A DNA stretch of 64,000 nt, taken from assembly GCF_900105555.1 (NCBI RefSeq), contig NZ_FNTZ01000001.1, positions 4,028,501-4,092,500 on the forward strand, written 5' to 3'. Each line of letters starts with the position of its first letter. The stretch's first letter is position 1. The notes beneath the pieces were generated by a model that was given only the letters and a program-made list of their open reading frames with translations, ran no database searches and was not told where the DNA came from. This stretch comes from Pseudomonas coleopterorum (lineage in GTDB: Bacteria > Pseudomonadota > Gammaproteobacteria > Pseudomonadales > Pseudomonadaceae). Made by a program: the position numbers and the translations under genes. This document shows positions 18,035-30,204 of this stretch, in pieces.

Positions 18035-18964
18035 CTACAACCCGAGCAAGCGCCGCAGCCCTTCTTCCAGTGGGGTCACCGGCCCCAGCTCGAAGCGTTC
18101 CAGCAGTCGGGTATTGTCGGCCCGCGAATGACGGATATCGCCCCCCCTCGCCGGCCCATGGCTCACCGCCGGCAAACCACCCAGCACAGCCCCCAGCCCC
18201 GCCAGCAGTTGATTCAATGAAGTCGCCTGATTCAGCCCGACGTTCACCGGCCCCGCTTGCACGGTCGGCTGCTGCAACCCCTGCATCAGCAAGGTCACCA
18301 GATCGCCCACATAGAAGAAATCGCGGGTCTGCTCGCCATCGCCGAACAGGCTGATCGGTTGCCCGCGCTGCGCCCGCTCGCTGAAGATACTGATGACGCC
18401 CGAGTACGGCGAGGAAGGATCCTGCCGCGGCCCGTAGATATTGAAGAAGCGAAACACCACCGGCTCCAGCCCATGCTCGCGACGGTAGAAGTCCAGGTAG
18501 TACTCACTGGCCAGCTTGTCCGAGGCATAGGGCGTCAGGGGTGCCTTGGTGGTGTCTTCGCCAACCGCTTCGCCCTCGCCATTGTTGCCATACACCGCGG
18601 CGCTGGAAGCGAACAGCACACGCTTGACTCCTGCCAGGCGCATGGCCTCGCACAGGTTCAAGGTGCCGATGAAGTTGCTCTGATGGGTTTTCACCGGATC
18701 GTCCACCGAGGCCTGCACCGAAGCGACCGCCGCCAGGTGCACCACCGCCTTGCAGCCGCGCACCACCTGGGTCATCAGCGCGGCGTCGGCGACATCGCCC
18801 TCGATCAGTTCCAGCCGGGGGTTTTCCATCGGCAGGTTGCTGCGTTTGCCTGTGGACAAGTCATCGAGCACTCGCACCGAGTGACCGGCGGCCAACAACG
18901 CGTCGACCAGGTGGGAGCCAATGAAGCCGGCGCCGCCGGTGATCAGAATGGGTGTATCAACCAT
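18035..18964 (-). CDS. NAD-dependent epimerase/dehydratase (SDR, UDP-glucose 4-epimerase-like)
   Basis: Extended short-chain dehydrogenase of 309 residues. The Rossmann motif GGAGFIGS is near residue 9, DDLSTGKRSNLP near 34, and the catalytic YASDK (YxxxK) near 148. FFNIYGPRQDPSSPYSGVIS is typical of sugar-nucleotide epimerases. The ATG at 18964 overlaps the stop of the upstream sugar-nucleotide gene by eight bases, indicating coupling. The substrate is probably a UDP- or GDP-sugar for surface polysaccharide, but no glycosyltransferases are adjacent. Confidence 0.88.
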   Translation of the reverse strand: MVDTPILITGGAGFIGSHLVDALLAAGHSVRVLDDLSTGKRSNLPMENPRLELIEGDVADAALMTQVVRGCKAVVHLAAVASVQASVDDPVKTHQSNFIGTLNLCEAMRLAGVKRVLFASSAAVYGNNGEGEAVGEDTTKAPLTPYASDKLASEYYLDFYRREHGLEPVVFRFFNIYGPRQDPSSPYSGVISIFSERAQRGQPISLFGDGEQTRDFFYVGDLVTLLMQGLQQPTVQAGPVNVGLNQATSLNQLLAGLGAVLGGLPAVSHGPARGGDIRHSRADNTRLLERFELGPVTPLEEGLRRLLGL

Positions 18965-19841
18965 GTCGATAGTATCTGTCCAGAAGGCTCGGCAACCCCG
19001 AACGCCAGGCGCGCGGCTTGATGCCGAAAGTGTGCAAAATTTTCTTGCAGGCCAGTACCGCGTGTTGCGGTTCTTCCCCTGCATCGGGTCGCGCGGCGTG
19101 GGCCTGCGCGGTGGGCGCATCGATCGCCAGCGAATGCATCGTCTTGGCTTCGCTGATGATCGCCTGGCCCAGGGCCAGGGCGGTGGTCGCCTCGTTGCCG
19201 GCGTAGTGGTAGGTGCCCCACAGCGGCGCTTCACAGTCCAGCTGCTTGAGCACCGAGAGGATCACCCGTGCAGCATCGTCCACGGGGGTCGGATTGCCGC
19301 GTCGGTCATCGGCCAGAGGCAAGGGTTGCGGCAACTCGGCACGCCGCAGGTACCGGCCCAGTACGCCGTCGGCGCTGTCGTCCAGCAGCCAGCCGAAACG
19401 CAACAGCACATGCCGCGGGCAGGCCGCACGCACACTCTGCTCGATTCGCCACAGTGCCTGACCGCGCAGGCCCAGAGGCACCGGCTCGTCCTTTTCGCTA
19501 TAGGCAGTGGCCCGCGAGCCATCGAACACACGATAGCTGGAAGGCTGCAACAGCACGATCTGATGCTCCTGGCATCGCTCGGCCAGACGCTCCACCGCGA
19601 GCTCCTGCTGGTCCAGGCGCGCCTGACTCACGGCATCGGCCTGAAACCAGTCGAAGTAGTACGCCAGGTTGATCAGCGCATCGGGGCGGGTTTCATCGAG
19701 CAGGTCGGTGAGGCTGGCCGCATCCCAACCAGCGTCCGGTGGACGTGGAGCCAGGAAGCCGATGCCCTCTTCCGCTCCAAGGCGAATCAGCGCATGCCCC
19801 AGGGCATTCCCACCGCCCAACAGCATAAGGCGCATTCGCAT
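18957..19841 (-). CDS. RmlD-like sugar nucleotide-binding / NAD(P)-binding protein
   Basis: About 294 residues in the dTDP-4-dehydrorhamnose reductase-like SDR family. The N-terminus MRMRLMLLGGGNALGHALIR shows a GGGNALG nucleotide motif instead of the usual GxxGQxG. Family segments include PDALINLAYYFDWFQADAVS, LLQPSSYRVFDGS and YSEKDEPVPLGLRGQALWR. The start is uncertain among ATGs at 19862, 19841 and 19835; 19841 fits Pseudomonas homologues best. It is coupled to the downstream epimerase, and the pair probably modifies a nucleotide sugar. Confidence 0.85.
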   Translation of the reverse strand: MRMRLMLLGGGNALGHALIRLGAEEGIGFLAPRPPDAGWDAASLTDLLDETRPDALINLAYYFDWFQADAVSQARLDQQELAVERLAERCQEHQIVLLQPSSYRVFDGSRATAYSEKDEPVPLGLRGQALWRIEQSVRAACPRHVLLRFGWLLDDSADGVLGRYLRRAELPQPLPLADDRRGNPTPVDDAARVILSVLKQLDCEAPLWGTYHYAGNEATTALALGQAIISEAKTMHSLAIDAPTAQAHAARPDAGEEPQHAVLACKKILHTFGIKPRAWRSGLPSLLDRYYRHG

Positions 19842-20002
19842 AGAGTCAGCAGGTCCGTTCAAATTGACAGTTCAGATTAACCGCAGGCGCGTGGTCGACG
19901 ATCAAACCTTCGCCCGCACTCGAATCGAACAGCCATTTTGCGTTTTTCTGACGCTGACGTCACGCGCTATCAAAAAGAGGGGTTCGTGGCAGCGCCGCAG
20001 CC

Positions 20003-21136
20003 TCAGCCCGGCACGGCCTGCGCAGGCAATCGCTGCCCCAGTAAACGACGCCCCCACTTCTGTCCGTTGACCTCGATCAGGTGGTAGGTGACGAAGGAAA
20101 TTCCGATCACGGCCAGCAATACCAGGCCCACGAGCAGGTTGTTGAGCCACGGATAACCGCTGTCCAGGTAACGGAAATCTCCGAACACTGGCGCCAGCGG
20201 CAATCCGGTCTTCTTCTCCAGCACCATGAACAGCAGGATCAACACACTCAAAATGATCACATGGGTCAGGTAGATCGAGTACGACAGCCGCCCCAGCAAC
20301 TCGAACAGACGCGCCCTGAGCAGGCTGGAAACAATGCCGGCATCGAACGCATACAAGGTCACCGTCACGCAGAACAGCCCGCTGGCCAGCACGGCCTTGT
20401 TCGGGCTGTCGCTGCTCAAGGTCCACACAATCAAAGCGCCCGCCAGCATTTCCAGCAGCGATGCCACGCCAAACCCCAGCTGCACCCGTTGGCGCAGCGC
20501 TTCGAACACCTTGTAGCACAAGGCACCAGCGAAGAAGCAGGTCAGCCCCTTGTAGGCCAGCGCGGTAAACGGCCCCGACCCGCTGTACAGCATCGCCACG
20601 GCGACGATGACGATTCCCGCCCACACCAGCACCCGCCGCGCCGATGTGCACAGCACCACCGCGGCGAAAATCAGATACATGTAGTACTCGATGCTGATGC
20701 TCCAGGAGGGGTAGTTGAACGACATGTTCTCGGTCAACGGCGTCCATGCCTGGATCAGCAACAGGTTTGGCAGGATCTGCGAAGGCGCATACATGCCGGT
20801 GAACGGCTCCTTGTTGAAGGTGACCCCCTGCTGCGCCGCGCCCCACTTCACGAACTCGAAGACGATGAACACTCCCAGCAGGCACACATGCAGTGGCGCC
20901 AGCCGAAACGTACGCAGAATGAAGAACCGCCGCAGGTCCAGATCGTGCCGCGCACCATAGGCATGAGTGATCACGAACCCGCTGAGCACGAAGAAAAAGT
21001 CGACGAACAGATCGGCACTGCGAAAGAACGCCAGTTCGGTCAGGCTGCCCACCACATGCAGGTGGTACAACACCACCGCCAATGCGCAGATGCCGCGAAG
21101 ACTGTCGAGCGCATGAAAGCGATGACCTGATGCCAT
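20003..21136 (-). CDS. Acyltransferase 3 family membrane protein
   Basis: Integral membrane O-acyltransferase (377 aa) with roughly ten hydrophobic helices. The N-terminal block HRFHALDSLRGICALAVVLYHLH carries the family arginine and histidine, followed by FFFVLSGFVITHAYG. Such enzymes acylate exopolysaccharide, lipopolysaccharide or other surface glycans. I use the ATG at 21136 because the 45 upstream codons overlap a low-complexity leader. It lies 161 bases upstream of the two nucleotide-sugar genes on the same strand; joint action on a surface sugar is plausible but not shown. Confidence 0.85.
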   Translation of the reverse strand: MASGHRFHALDSLRGICALAVVLYHLHVVGSLTELAFFRSADLFVDFFFVLSGFVITHAYGARHDLDLRRFFILRTFRLAPLHVCLLGVFIVFEFVKWGAAQQGVTFNKEPFTGMYAPSQILPNLLLIQAWTPLTENMSFNYPSWSISIEYYMYLIFAAVVLCTSARRVLVWAGIVIVAVAMLYSGSGPFTALAYKGLTCFFAGALCYKVFEALRQRVQLGFGVASLLEMLAGALIVWTLSSDSPNKAVLASGLFCVTVTLYAFDAGIVSSLLRARLFELLGRLSYSIYLTHVIILSVLILLFMVLEKKTGLPLAPVFGDFRYLDSGYPWLNNLLVGLVLLAVIGISFVTYHLIEVNGQKWGRRLLGQRLPAQAVPG

Positions 21137-21375
21137 GGAATGATTCCGTTCGAAGGGGTGTATCGGCTGCAGGCAATGCGCTGTAAGCGACAGCACGTGG
21201 GCAACAGGACGCGAAGTTTCGAAAAAGCTTAGTGAAGCGACATTGCCGCGGCAAGAGAATACGCGATGCATACATTTATATTTTGCCGCTGCAAAAACAG
21301 CTGAAAAACTGACGCCAAATCAGGCTGCGAAGGCTGATTGCAAGCCGCGACCTCGCCTGCTTTTTGGCGAGCAAC

Positions 21376-21411
21376 AAAAAGCCCCGCTGCCGGATGGCAG
21401 CGGGGCTTTTT
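21376..21411. terminator. Bidirectional intrinsic terminator between ssb and the acyltransferase
   Basis: Arms with AAAAAGCCCCGCTGCC and its complement surround a GGAT tetraloop, giving T-runs on both strands. On the minus strand it ends the ssb transcript (stop at 21429). The rest of 21137-21428 shows an AT-rich patch but no gene that I can support. Confidence 0.85.
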
Positions 21412-21428
21412 CGGTTCAAGCGGGCAGC

Positions 21429-21959
21429 TTAGAACGGAATATCATCATCAAAGCTGTCAAAGTCCGGAGCCGGTTGCTGCGCCGGCTGCTGCTGGGCAGG
21501 CGGAGCCGAACGCTGCTGCGGTGCCGACTGCTGTGGACGCGGCGCCTGCTGGCGTGGGGCCGGTGCCGACTGCTGGTAGTTGTTGCCACCGCCGCCCTGC
21601 TGGTCATTGTTCTGCGGACGGCCGCCCAGCAGCTGCATGGTGCCCTGCATGTCGACGATGATCTCGGTGGTGTACCGCTTGATACCGTCCTTTTCCCACT
21701 CGCGGGTCTGCAGCTTGCCTTCGATGTACACCTGCGAGCCTTTGCGCAGGTACTCACCGGCGATCTCCGCGACCTTGCCGAACATCGACACACGGTGCCA
21801 TTCGGTGCGCTCGACCTTCTGGCCGCTCTGCTTGTCGGTCCACTGCTCGCTGGTGGCCAGGCTCAGGTTGGTGACCGCGTTGCCGTTGGGCAGGTAGCGA
21901 ACTTCCGGATCCTGACCACAGGTGCCGACCAAAATGACTTTGTTAACCCCACGGGCCAT
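21429..21959 (-). CDS. ssb: Single-stranded DNA-binding protein
   Basis: Essential tetrameric ssDNA-binding protein (176 aa) for replication, recombination and repair. The OB-fold spans about residues 1-110 ([47 protein letters not shown]). A Gln/Pro/Gly-rich disordered linker follows, ending in the protein-docking tip [11 protein letters not shown]. It lies nine bases after the MFS gene, and the uvrA gene diverges beyond that; the uvrA/MFS/ssb grouping is conserved in pseudomonads. Confidence 0.97.
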   Translation of the reverse strand: MARGVNKVILVGTCGQDPEVRYLPNGNAVTNLSLATSEQWTDKQSGQKVERTEWHRVSMFGKVAEIAGEYLRKGSQVYIEGKLQTREWEKDGIKRYTTEIIVDMQGTMQLLGGRPQNNDQQGGGGNNYQQSAPAPRQQAPRPQQSAPQQRSAPPAQQQPAQQPAPDFDSFDDDIPF

Positions 21960-21968
21960 ATCGTTCTC

Positions 21969-23363
21969 CTAGGCTTCGCACGCAGTCGGCGCTGGGTTGA
22001 CCAGGCGCTCGAGGGCGGTGCGATCCAAAATTTCTTTGTCCAATTTGATATAGATGGCGGCCTCTTCGGCCACCACCACCGCATCTGTTACACCGGGCAC
22101 GGTTTTCAACCGCTCGGCCAATCCCGTCTCGCGCATCGCTTGGGGCGAAAGCGGCAAGCGCAGACTGGTCACGTAGGGTGGTTCGCGCATAGTAACAGCT
22201 ATGGCCAGCCACAGGGCGCACAGCGCCGCGCATCCGATGAAGACCACACCCAGGCCACCGTGCTGGAACAGCCAGCCACCCAGGATGCCGCCCATGGCCG
22301 ACCCCAGGAATTGACTAGTGGAATACACCCCCATGGCCGTCCCCTTGCCACCGGCCGGCGAAACCTTGCTGATCAACGAAGGCAGCGACGCCTCAAGCAG
22401 GTTGAACGCGGTGAAGAACACCACCGTACCGATCACCAGCGCCTTGAGACCGTCGCCGAACGCCCAGAAGAACAGCTCCACCAGCATCAGGGTTGCCACC
22501 GCGCCCAGCAGAACACGCTTCATCTTGCGCTTCTTTTCGCCGTAGATGATGAACGGAATCATTGCGAAAAAAGATACGACCAGCGCCGTCAGGTAAACCC
22601 ACCAATGCTGCTCCTTGGGCAACCCGGCGCGCTCCACCAGCGCCAGCGGCAAGGCGACGAAGCTGGCCATCAGGATCGAGTGGAGGACGAAGATGCCCAA
22701 GTCCAGGCGCAGCAGATCGGGGTGCTTGAGCGTGGCCAGCATCTCGCCCCGGGCCACGCCGGACTCGCGATGCCGAGTATGGGCCGTTGCCTTGGGCACG
22801 ACGAAGGCCACCAGCGCGATGCCAACCAGAGCCAGCACACCGGTCGCCAGGAACAGCCCATGCAGGCCGAAGGCGCGGGTCAGCAGCGGCCCGACCACCA
22901 TCGCCACGGCGAAGGACACACCGATGCTCATGCCAATCATGGCCATCGCCTTGGTGCGGTTCTGCTCGCGAGTCAGGTCCGAGAGCAGAGCCATGACCGC
23001 CGCCGATATCGCGCCGGCACCCTGCAGGATGCGTCCGGCGATCACCCCCCAGATGGAATCGGCCTGGGCCGCGACCACGCTGCCGATGGCGAAGATCACC
23101 AAGCCGCCGTAGATCACCGGGCGACGGCCGATGCGGTCGGAAATAACGCCGAAAGGGATTTGCAGAAAGGCTTGAGTCAAGCCATAGGCGCCGATCGCCA
23201 GACCGATCAAGGCCGGGGTGGCACCTGCCAGGTCCATGCCATAGGTCGCCAGTACCGGCAAGACCATGAACATGCCCAGCATGCGGAAAGCGAACACCAG
23301 GGCCAACCCGCTGGCTGCGCGGGTTTCACCGCTGCTCATGCGTTCGCTGTGGGGATCGTGCAT
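21969..23363 (-). CDS. MFS transporter with C-terminal YAM-like domain (YajR-like)
   Basis: Major facilitator protein (464 aa), 12 helices. Motif A reads GVISDRIGRRPVIYGG between helices 2 and 3, and YGLTQAFLQIPFG precedes it. After the last helix a soluble C-terminal domain of about 70 residues (GVTDAVVVAEEAAIYIKLDKEILDRTALERLV) resembles the ferredoxin-like YAM domain of E. coli YajR. Substrates are unknown; drug or metabolite export is the usual guess. It diverges from uvrA and is followed by ssb nine bases later, so ssb is probably co-transcribed with it. Confidence 0.88.
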   Translation of the reverse strand: MHDPHSERMSSGETRAASGLALVFAFRMLGMFMVLPVLATYGMDLAGATPALIGLAIGAYGLTQAFLQIPFGVISDRIGRRPVIYGGLVIFAIGSVVAAQADSIWGVIAGRILQGAGAISAAVMALLSDLTREQNRTKAMAMIGMSIGVSFAVAMVVGPLLTRAFGLHGLFLATGVLALVGIALVAFVVPKATAHTRHRESGVARGEMLATLKHPDLLRLDLGIFVLHSILMASFVALPLALVERAGLPKEQHWWVYLTALVVSFFAMIPFIIYGEKKRKMKRVLLGAVATLMLVELFFWAFGDGLKALVIGTVVFFTAFNLLEASLPSLISKVSPAGGKGTAMGVYSTSQFLGSAMGGILGGWLFQHGGLGVVFIGCAALCALWLAIAVTMREPPYVTSLRLPLSPQAMRETGLAERLKTVPGVTDAVVVAEEAAIYIKLDKEILDRTALERLVNPAPTACEA

Positions 23364-23528
23364 GGATAAACCTCGTGTGAACCGGTGACGATTCTACCAG
23401 TCCCACCCATTAACGGCACAGATGGCGACGCTATGACGCGCCTTCTTCATCTTTGCGCGCACGCACCGTGCGGTGCCATTGACAAGCCCCGTATACTCAA
23501 CTGTTTACGCCCGCCGCGCGAGGCCGCC

Positions 23529-26363
<2,835 letters not shown>

Positions 26364-26367
26364 AACC

Positions 26368-26395
26368 AAAAAGCCCCGCGCAAGCGGGGCTTTTC
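26368..26395 (+). terminator. Intrinsic terminator after uvrA
   Basis: AAGCCCCGC (26371-26379), loop GCAA, GCGGGGCTT (26384-26392), then TTTCTC. It starts within ten bases of the uvrA stop and carries A/T runs on both sides. Confidence 0.85.
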
Positions 26396-26425
26396 TCAAC
26401 ACAAATCCCTGTATCAGCAGCGCGA

Positions 26426-26458
26426 CCCCTGTAGCAGTGGCGCAAGCCGCGTCAGCGA
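26426..26458. repeat. Possible degenerate REP-like extragenic element
   Basis: The segment with CCCTGTAGCAGTGGCGCAAGC resembles the TGTAGGAGCGGC...GCCGC extragenic palindromes of many pseudomonads. Only one imperfect copy is visible in this window, so the assignment is tentative. Confidence 0.3.
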
Positions 26459-26502
26459 TCTCTACATTCCACCCGCCGAATCAAACCACAGCCTGCCATC
26501 GA

Positions 26503-26967
26503 TCAAAACTGCGACTGCAGATAATTCTCCAGCCCAATCGACTTGATCAGTCCCTGCTGCTTTTCCAACCAATACGTATGGTCTTCCTCGGTATCCGCCA
26601 ACTGCACGCGCAGAATGTCGCGGGTCACGTAGTCATTGTGCTGCTCGCACAACTCGATCCCCTTGCACAGCGCAGCGCGCACCTTGTATTCCAGACGCAG
26701 ATCGGCTGCGATCATGCTCGGCACATCGGTCCCGACTTCGAGATCGTCCGGGCGCATGCGCGGCGTGCCTTCGAGCATCAGGATGCGGCGCATCAAGGCG
26801 TCAGCATGACCCGCCTCTTCTTCCATTTCATGATTGATGCGCTCGAAGAGCTTGGCGAAGCCCCAGTCCTCGTACATCCGCGAGTGGATGAAATACTGGT
26901 CACGGGCAGCCAGCTCGCCAGTGAGCAAAGTATTGAGGTAATCGATTACGTCCGGGTGGCCTTGCAT
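26503..26967 (-). CDS. Ferritin-like iron storage protein (bacterioferritin family, FtnA/BfrA type)
   Basis: Shell-forming iron-storage protein (154 aa from the ATG at 26967, [15 protein letters not shown]). Ferroxidase ligands are present: Glu18, Glu51, His54, Glu93 (Glu94 in E. coli Bfr), Glu127 and His130. At position 52, where E. coli Bfr has its haem-ligating methionine, this protein has alanine (EEEAGHAD). It therefore corresponds to the P. aeruginosa protein beside katA, once called BfrA and later FtnA, and may bind no haem at the usual site. It lies 154 bases downstream of katA, with a terminator hairpin between. Confidence 0.9.
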   Translation of the reverse strand: MQGHPDVIDYLNTLLTGELAARDQYFIHSRMYEDWGFAKLFERINHEMEEEAGHADALMRRILMLEGTPRMRPDDLEVGTDVPSMIAADLRLEYKVRAALCKGIELCEQHNDYVTRDILRVQLADTEEDHTYWLEKQQGLIKSIGLENYLQSQF

Positions 26968-27079
26968 CGCCGTAGATCTCCTAGCAGAAAGGCATAGTTT
27001 GAACCAAGGTCGCGGATACGTCACGGCCTGCGGTGCAGAAATACGCTAAAAAGCAGAGAAAAAGTGACGAAATAAAGCG

Positions 27080-27110
27080 AAAAACCGCCCAAATGAGGGC
27101 GGTTCTTTTT
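27080..27110. terminator. Terminator between katA and the ferritin gene
   Basis: AACCGCCC (27083-27090), 6-base loop, GGGCGGTT (27097-27104), flanked by T-runs on both strands. It should end most katA transcripts, with any ferritin expression from readthrough or from its own promoter in 26968-27079. Confidence 0.8.
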
Positions 27111-27121
27111 ATCACTTAGGT

Positions 27122-28570
27122 TCAGCCGAGCTGGATGCCTAATGCTTTGGCGATGCCATTACCGTAGGCTTCATCCGCATGGTAGAAGTGCTGCAATTGA
27201 CGCTCTACCACGTCCGCGCTCACACCCATCATCGCACCGGCGATGTTGTCGATCAGCAGCGCCTGCTGCTCGGCACTCATCAAGCGGAACAGAGCACCAG
27301 CCTGGCTGTAGTAGTCCGCGTCCACGCGATGATCGAAGCGATCCGCATCGCCATGCAAGGCCAAGGCAGGTTCGCGGTACTGAGGCGCTTGCTTGGGCGC
27401 ATCTGCATAGCTGTTCGGCTCGTAGTTGGGTGCTGCCCCGCCATTGCTGCCAAAGGCCATGGAACCGTCTCGCTGGTACGAATGAACCGGGCTGCGCGGC
27501 GCGTTCACCGGCAGTTGCTGGTGATTGGTCCCGACGCGATAGCGGTGGGCATCGGCGTAAGCGAACACACGACCCTGCAGCATACGGTCAGGTGACAGCC
27601 CTACACCGGGTACCATGTTGCTCGGGCCAAACGTCGCCTGCTCAACCTCGGCAAAGTAGTTCAGCGGATTACGGTTCAATTCCAGCATGCCCACCTCGAT
27701 CAACGGGAACTCCTTCTGCGACCAGGTCTTGGTCACGTCGAAGGGATTCTCGTGATGATGGTTAGCCTGGTCCTCGCTCATGATCTGCATGCATACGCGC
27801 CACTTGGGGTAATCCCCACGCTCGATCGCATCGAACAGATCGCGCTGAGCGTAATCCGGATCGGTGCCGGCGATACGGGCAGCGTCGGCAGGCGCCAGGT
27901 TCTTGATCCCCTGAGCCGTCTTGTAGTGCCACTTGACCCAGTGCCGCTCGCCCTTTGCGTTGATCAGGCTGTAAGTATGGCTACCGAAGCCGTGCATGTG
28001 GCGATAGCCATCAGGAATACCCCGATCCGAGAACAGGATGGTGACCTGATGCAACGACTCAGGCGAATGCGACCAGAAGTCCCACATCATCTGCGCGCTT
28101 TTCAGATTGCTCTGAGGCAAACGCTTCTGTGTGTGGATAAAGTCTGGAAACTTCATCGGATCACGAATGAAGAACACTGGCGTGTTATTGCCTACGATGT
28201 CCCAGTTGCCTTCCTCAGTGTAGAACTTGAGCGCGAAACCACGCGGGTCGCGCTCGGTATCTGCCGAACCACGCTCGCCACCCACGGTGGAGAACCGCAA
28301 GAAGGTTTCGGTCTGCTTGCCCACCGCGCTGAACAGCTTGGCGCTGGAGTATTCGGTGATGTCCCGAGTAACGGTAAAGGTACCGTACGCGCCCGAACCT
28401 TTGGCATGCACGCGGCGTTCTGGAATGTTCTCACGGTTGAAGTGCGCGAGCTTTTCAATCAGATGGAAATCGTCCAGCAACAAGGGACCACGAGGTCCCG
28501 CTGAGCGGGAATTCTGGTTGTCGGCGACAGGTGCGCCGCTGGCAGTGGTGAGGATCTTGCTCTGGCTCAT
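27122..28570 (-). CDS. katA: Catalase KatA (monofunctional haem catalase)
   Basis: Small-subunit haem catalase (482 aa) converting hydrogen peroxide to water and oxygen. The active-site block [13 protein letters not shown] holds the catalytic histidine near residue 55, and [18 protein letters not shown] contains the distal asparagine. The proximal haem-binding segment [16 protein letters not shown] contains the tyrosine ligand near residue 340. No signal peptide is seen. It is next to the ferritin gene, as in P. aeruginosa, where that ferritin supports KatA activity. An OxyR-like pattern lies about 88-125 bases upstream. Confidence 0.96.
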   Translation of the reverse strand: MSQSKILTTASGAPVADNQNSRSAGPRGPLLLDDFHLIEKLAHFNRENIPERRVHAKGSGAYGTFTVTRDITEYSSAKLFSAVGKQTETFLRFSTVGGERGSADTERDPRGFALKFYTEEGNWDIVGNNTPVFFIRDPMKFPDFIHTQKRLPQSNLKSAQMMWDFWSHSPESLHQVTILFSDRGIPDGYRHMHGFGSHTYSLINAKGERHWVKWHYKTAQGIKNLAPADAARIAGTDPDYAQRDLFDAIERGDYPKWRVCMQIMSEDQANHHHENPFDVTKTWSQKEFPLIEVGMLELNRNPLNYFAEVEQATFGPSNMVPGVGLSPDRMLQGRVFAYADAHRYRVGTNHQQLPVNAPRSPVHSYQRDGSMAFGSNGGAAPNYEPNSYADAPKQAPQYREPALALHGDADRFDHRVDADYYSQAGALFRLMSAEQQALLIDNIAGAMMGVSADVVERQLQHFYHADEAYGNGIAKALGIQLG

Positions 28571-28657
28571 GGACGATGTTCCTTGGTCTGGCTTGCTGTG
28601 TAGGTGCCGACTTGAGCGGCTTGAAGCAAGTATCCGAGAAACCTATCCATAGCACTA

Positions 28658-28694
28658 ATCGGGAAATTATCTTTAGCCGATAGATTTTGGCTAA
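28658..28694 (-). promoter_or_regulatory. Candidate OxyR-binding region upstream of katA
   Basis: On the plus strand the four spaced tetranucleotides ATCG-N7-ATCT-N7-ATAG-N7-CTAA match the OxyR pattern ATAG-N7-CTAT-N7-ATAG-N7-CTAT at 12 of 16 bases. The site is 88-124 bases before katA and just past the rplQ terminator. Assignment is by degenerate motif only. Confidence 0.4.
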
Positions 28695-28705
28695 CGACCA
28701 GGCAT

Positions 28706-28733
28706 AAAAAAACCGGGCCAGGGCCCGGTTTTT
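28706..28733 (-). terminator. Terminator of the alpha operon (after rplQ)
   Basis: A complementary pair built on AACCGGGCC/GGCCCGGTT with A-run and T-run flanks (T-run on the minus strand from the plus AAAAAA at 28706-28711) lies 18 bases after rplQ. It marks the end of the long ribosomal cluster before katA. Confidence 0.85.
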
Positions 28734-28751
28734 CAGAACAGACTTTTCGTC

Positions 28752-29138
28752 TTATTCGGCAGCTTCAACCGAGCCACCGACAGGACGATCAACCAGCTCG
28801 ACGTACGCCATAGGTGCGTTATCGCCAGCACGGAAGCCGCACTTGAGGATACGCAGGTAGCCGCCCTGACGGGTTGCATAGCGCTTGCCCAGATCGTTGA
28901 ACAGCTTACCAACCATTTCTTTCGAGCGAGTACGGTCGAAAGCGAGACGGCGGTTTGCAACGCTGTCTACCTTGGCCAGAGTGATCAGCGGCTCGGCAAC
29001 GCGGCGCAGTTCCTTGGCTTTCGGCAGGGTAGTCTTGATCAGCTCGTGCTCGAACAGCGACACCGCCATGTTCTGAAACATGGCCTTGCGGTGCGAGCTG
29101 GTACGGCTCAGGTGACGTCCACTTTTACGATGACGCAT
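28752..29138 (-). CDS. rplQ: Large ribosomal subunit protein bL17
   Basis: Ribosomal protein L17 (128 aa), near the exit tunnel of the 50S subunit. It begins [20 protein letters not shown] and contains the conserved [25 protein letters not shown] segment. It is the last gene of the alpha operon (rpsM-rpsK-rpsD-rpoA-rplQ), 42 bases after rpoA, followed by an intrinsic terminator. Confidence 0.98.
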   Translation of the reverse strand: MRHRKSGRHLSRTSSHRKAMFQNMAVSLFEHELIKTTLPKAKELRRVAEPLITLAKVDSVANRRLAFDRTRSKEMVGKLFNDLGKRYATRQGGYLRILKCGFRAGDNAPMAYVELVDRPVGGSVEAAE

Positions 29139-29180
29139 GGTTCATTCCTTACCAAACACTACGTTCGGTGATTACGACGA

Positions 29181-30182
29181 TCAGGCAGTCGCCTTGTCGT
29201 CCTTCTTAAGACTTGCAGGCGGCCAGTTGTCGAGGCGCATGCCGAGGGACAGACCGCGGGAGGCCAGAACGTCCTTGATTTCGGTCAAGGATTTCTTGCC
29301 CAGGTTCGGAGTCTTCAACAGTTCTACTTCGGTACGCTGAATCAGGTCGCCGATGTAGTAAATGTTTTCCGCCTTAAGGCAGTTAGCCGAACGTACAGTC
29401 AGTTCCAGATCGTCAACCGGGCGAAGCAGGATCGGATCGATCTCGTCTTCTTGCTCGATTACCACAGGCTCGCTGTCACCTTTGAGATCGACGAACGCAG
29501 CCAGCTGCTGTTGCAGGATGGTTGCAGCGCGACGGATAGCCTCTTCAGGATCCAGGGTACCGTTGGTTTCCAGATCAATAACCAGCTTGTCCAGGTTGGT
29601 GCGCTGCTCGACACGGGCGTTTTCCACCACGTATGCGATACGACGTACCGGGCTGAACGAAGAGTCGAGCTGCAAGCGACCAATGCTGCGGCTTTCGTCT
29701 TCATCGCTTTGACGCGAGTCGGCCGGTTCATAACCACGACCACGAGCTACGACGAGCTTCATGTTCAGGGCGCCGTTAGACGCCAGGTTAGCGATTACGT
29801 GATCGGGATTAACGATCTCGACATCATGATCCAGCTGAATATCGGCAGCGGTAACCACCCCCGAACCCTTTTTCGACAAGGTCAGCGTAACTTCGTCACG
29901 ACCGTGCAGCTTGATAGCCAGGCCTTTCAGGTTCAACAGGATTTCAATGACGTCTTCCTGTACACCTTCGATGGCGCTGTACTCGTGGAGTACACCGTCA
30001 ATCTCGGCCTCGACTACTGCGCAGCCGGGCATTGAGGACAACAGGATGCGTCGCAGCGCGTTGCCCAGGGTATGGCCGAAACCACGCTCGAGAGGCTCGA
30101 GAGTGATTTTGGCGCGGGTTGGACTGACGACCTGCACATCAATGTGGCGGGGCGTCAGGAACTCATTTACCGAAATCTGCAT
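29181..30182 (-). CDS. rpoA: RNA polymerase alpha subunit
   Basis: RNA polymerase alpha (333 aa). The N-terminal dimerisation domain ([26 protein letters not shown] near residue 35) drives assembly. The flexible linker after about residue 235 leads to the alpha-CTD ([30 protein letters not shown]), which binds UP elements and activators. Length and order are normal. It sits between rpsD and rplQ. Confidence 0.99.
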   Translation of the reverse strand: MQISVNEFLTPRHIDVQVVSPTRAKITLEPLERGFGHTLGNALRRILLSSMPGCAVVEAEIDGVLHEYSAIEGVQEDVIEILLNLKGLAIKLHGRDEVTLTLSKKGSGVVTAADIQLDHDVEIVNPDHVIANLASNGALNMKLVVARGRGYEPADSRQSDEDESRSIGRLQLDSSFSPVRRIAYVVENARVEQRTNLDKLVIDLETNGTLDPEEAIRRAATILQQQLAAFVDLKGDSEPVVIEQEDEIDPILLRPVDDLELTVRSANCLKAENIYYIGDLIQRTEVELLKTPNLGKKSLTEIKDVLASRGLSLGMRLDNWPPASLKKDDKATA

Positions 30183-30204
30183 GGATGCACCTATTTTCTA
30201 GCCC

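Noticed and set aside
23479..23497. TTGACA (23479) with TATACT (23492) as the uvrA promoter
   Set aside because: The hexamers are only 7 bases apart. TATACT may be a -10 but with a different, poor -35.
23488..23505. LexA (SOS) box upstream of uvrA at CCGTATACTCAACTGT
   Set aside because: The left half resembles CTGTATA but the right half lacks the CAG half-site; too degenerate to call.
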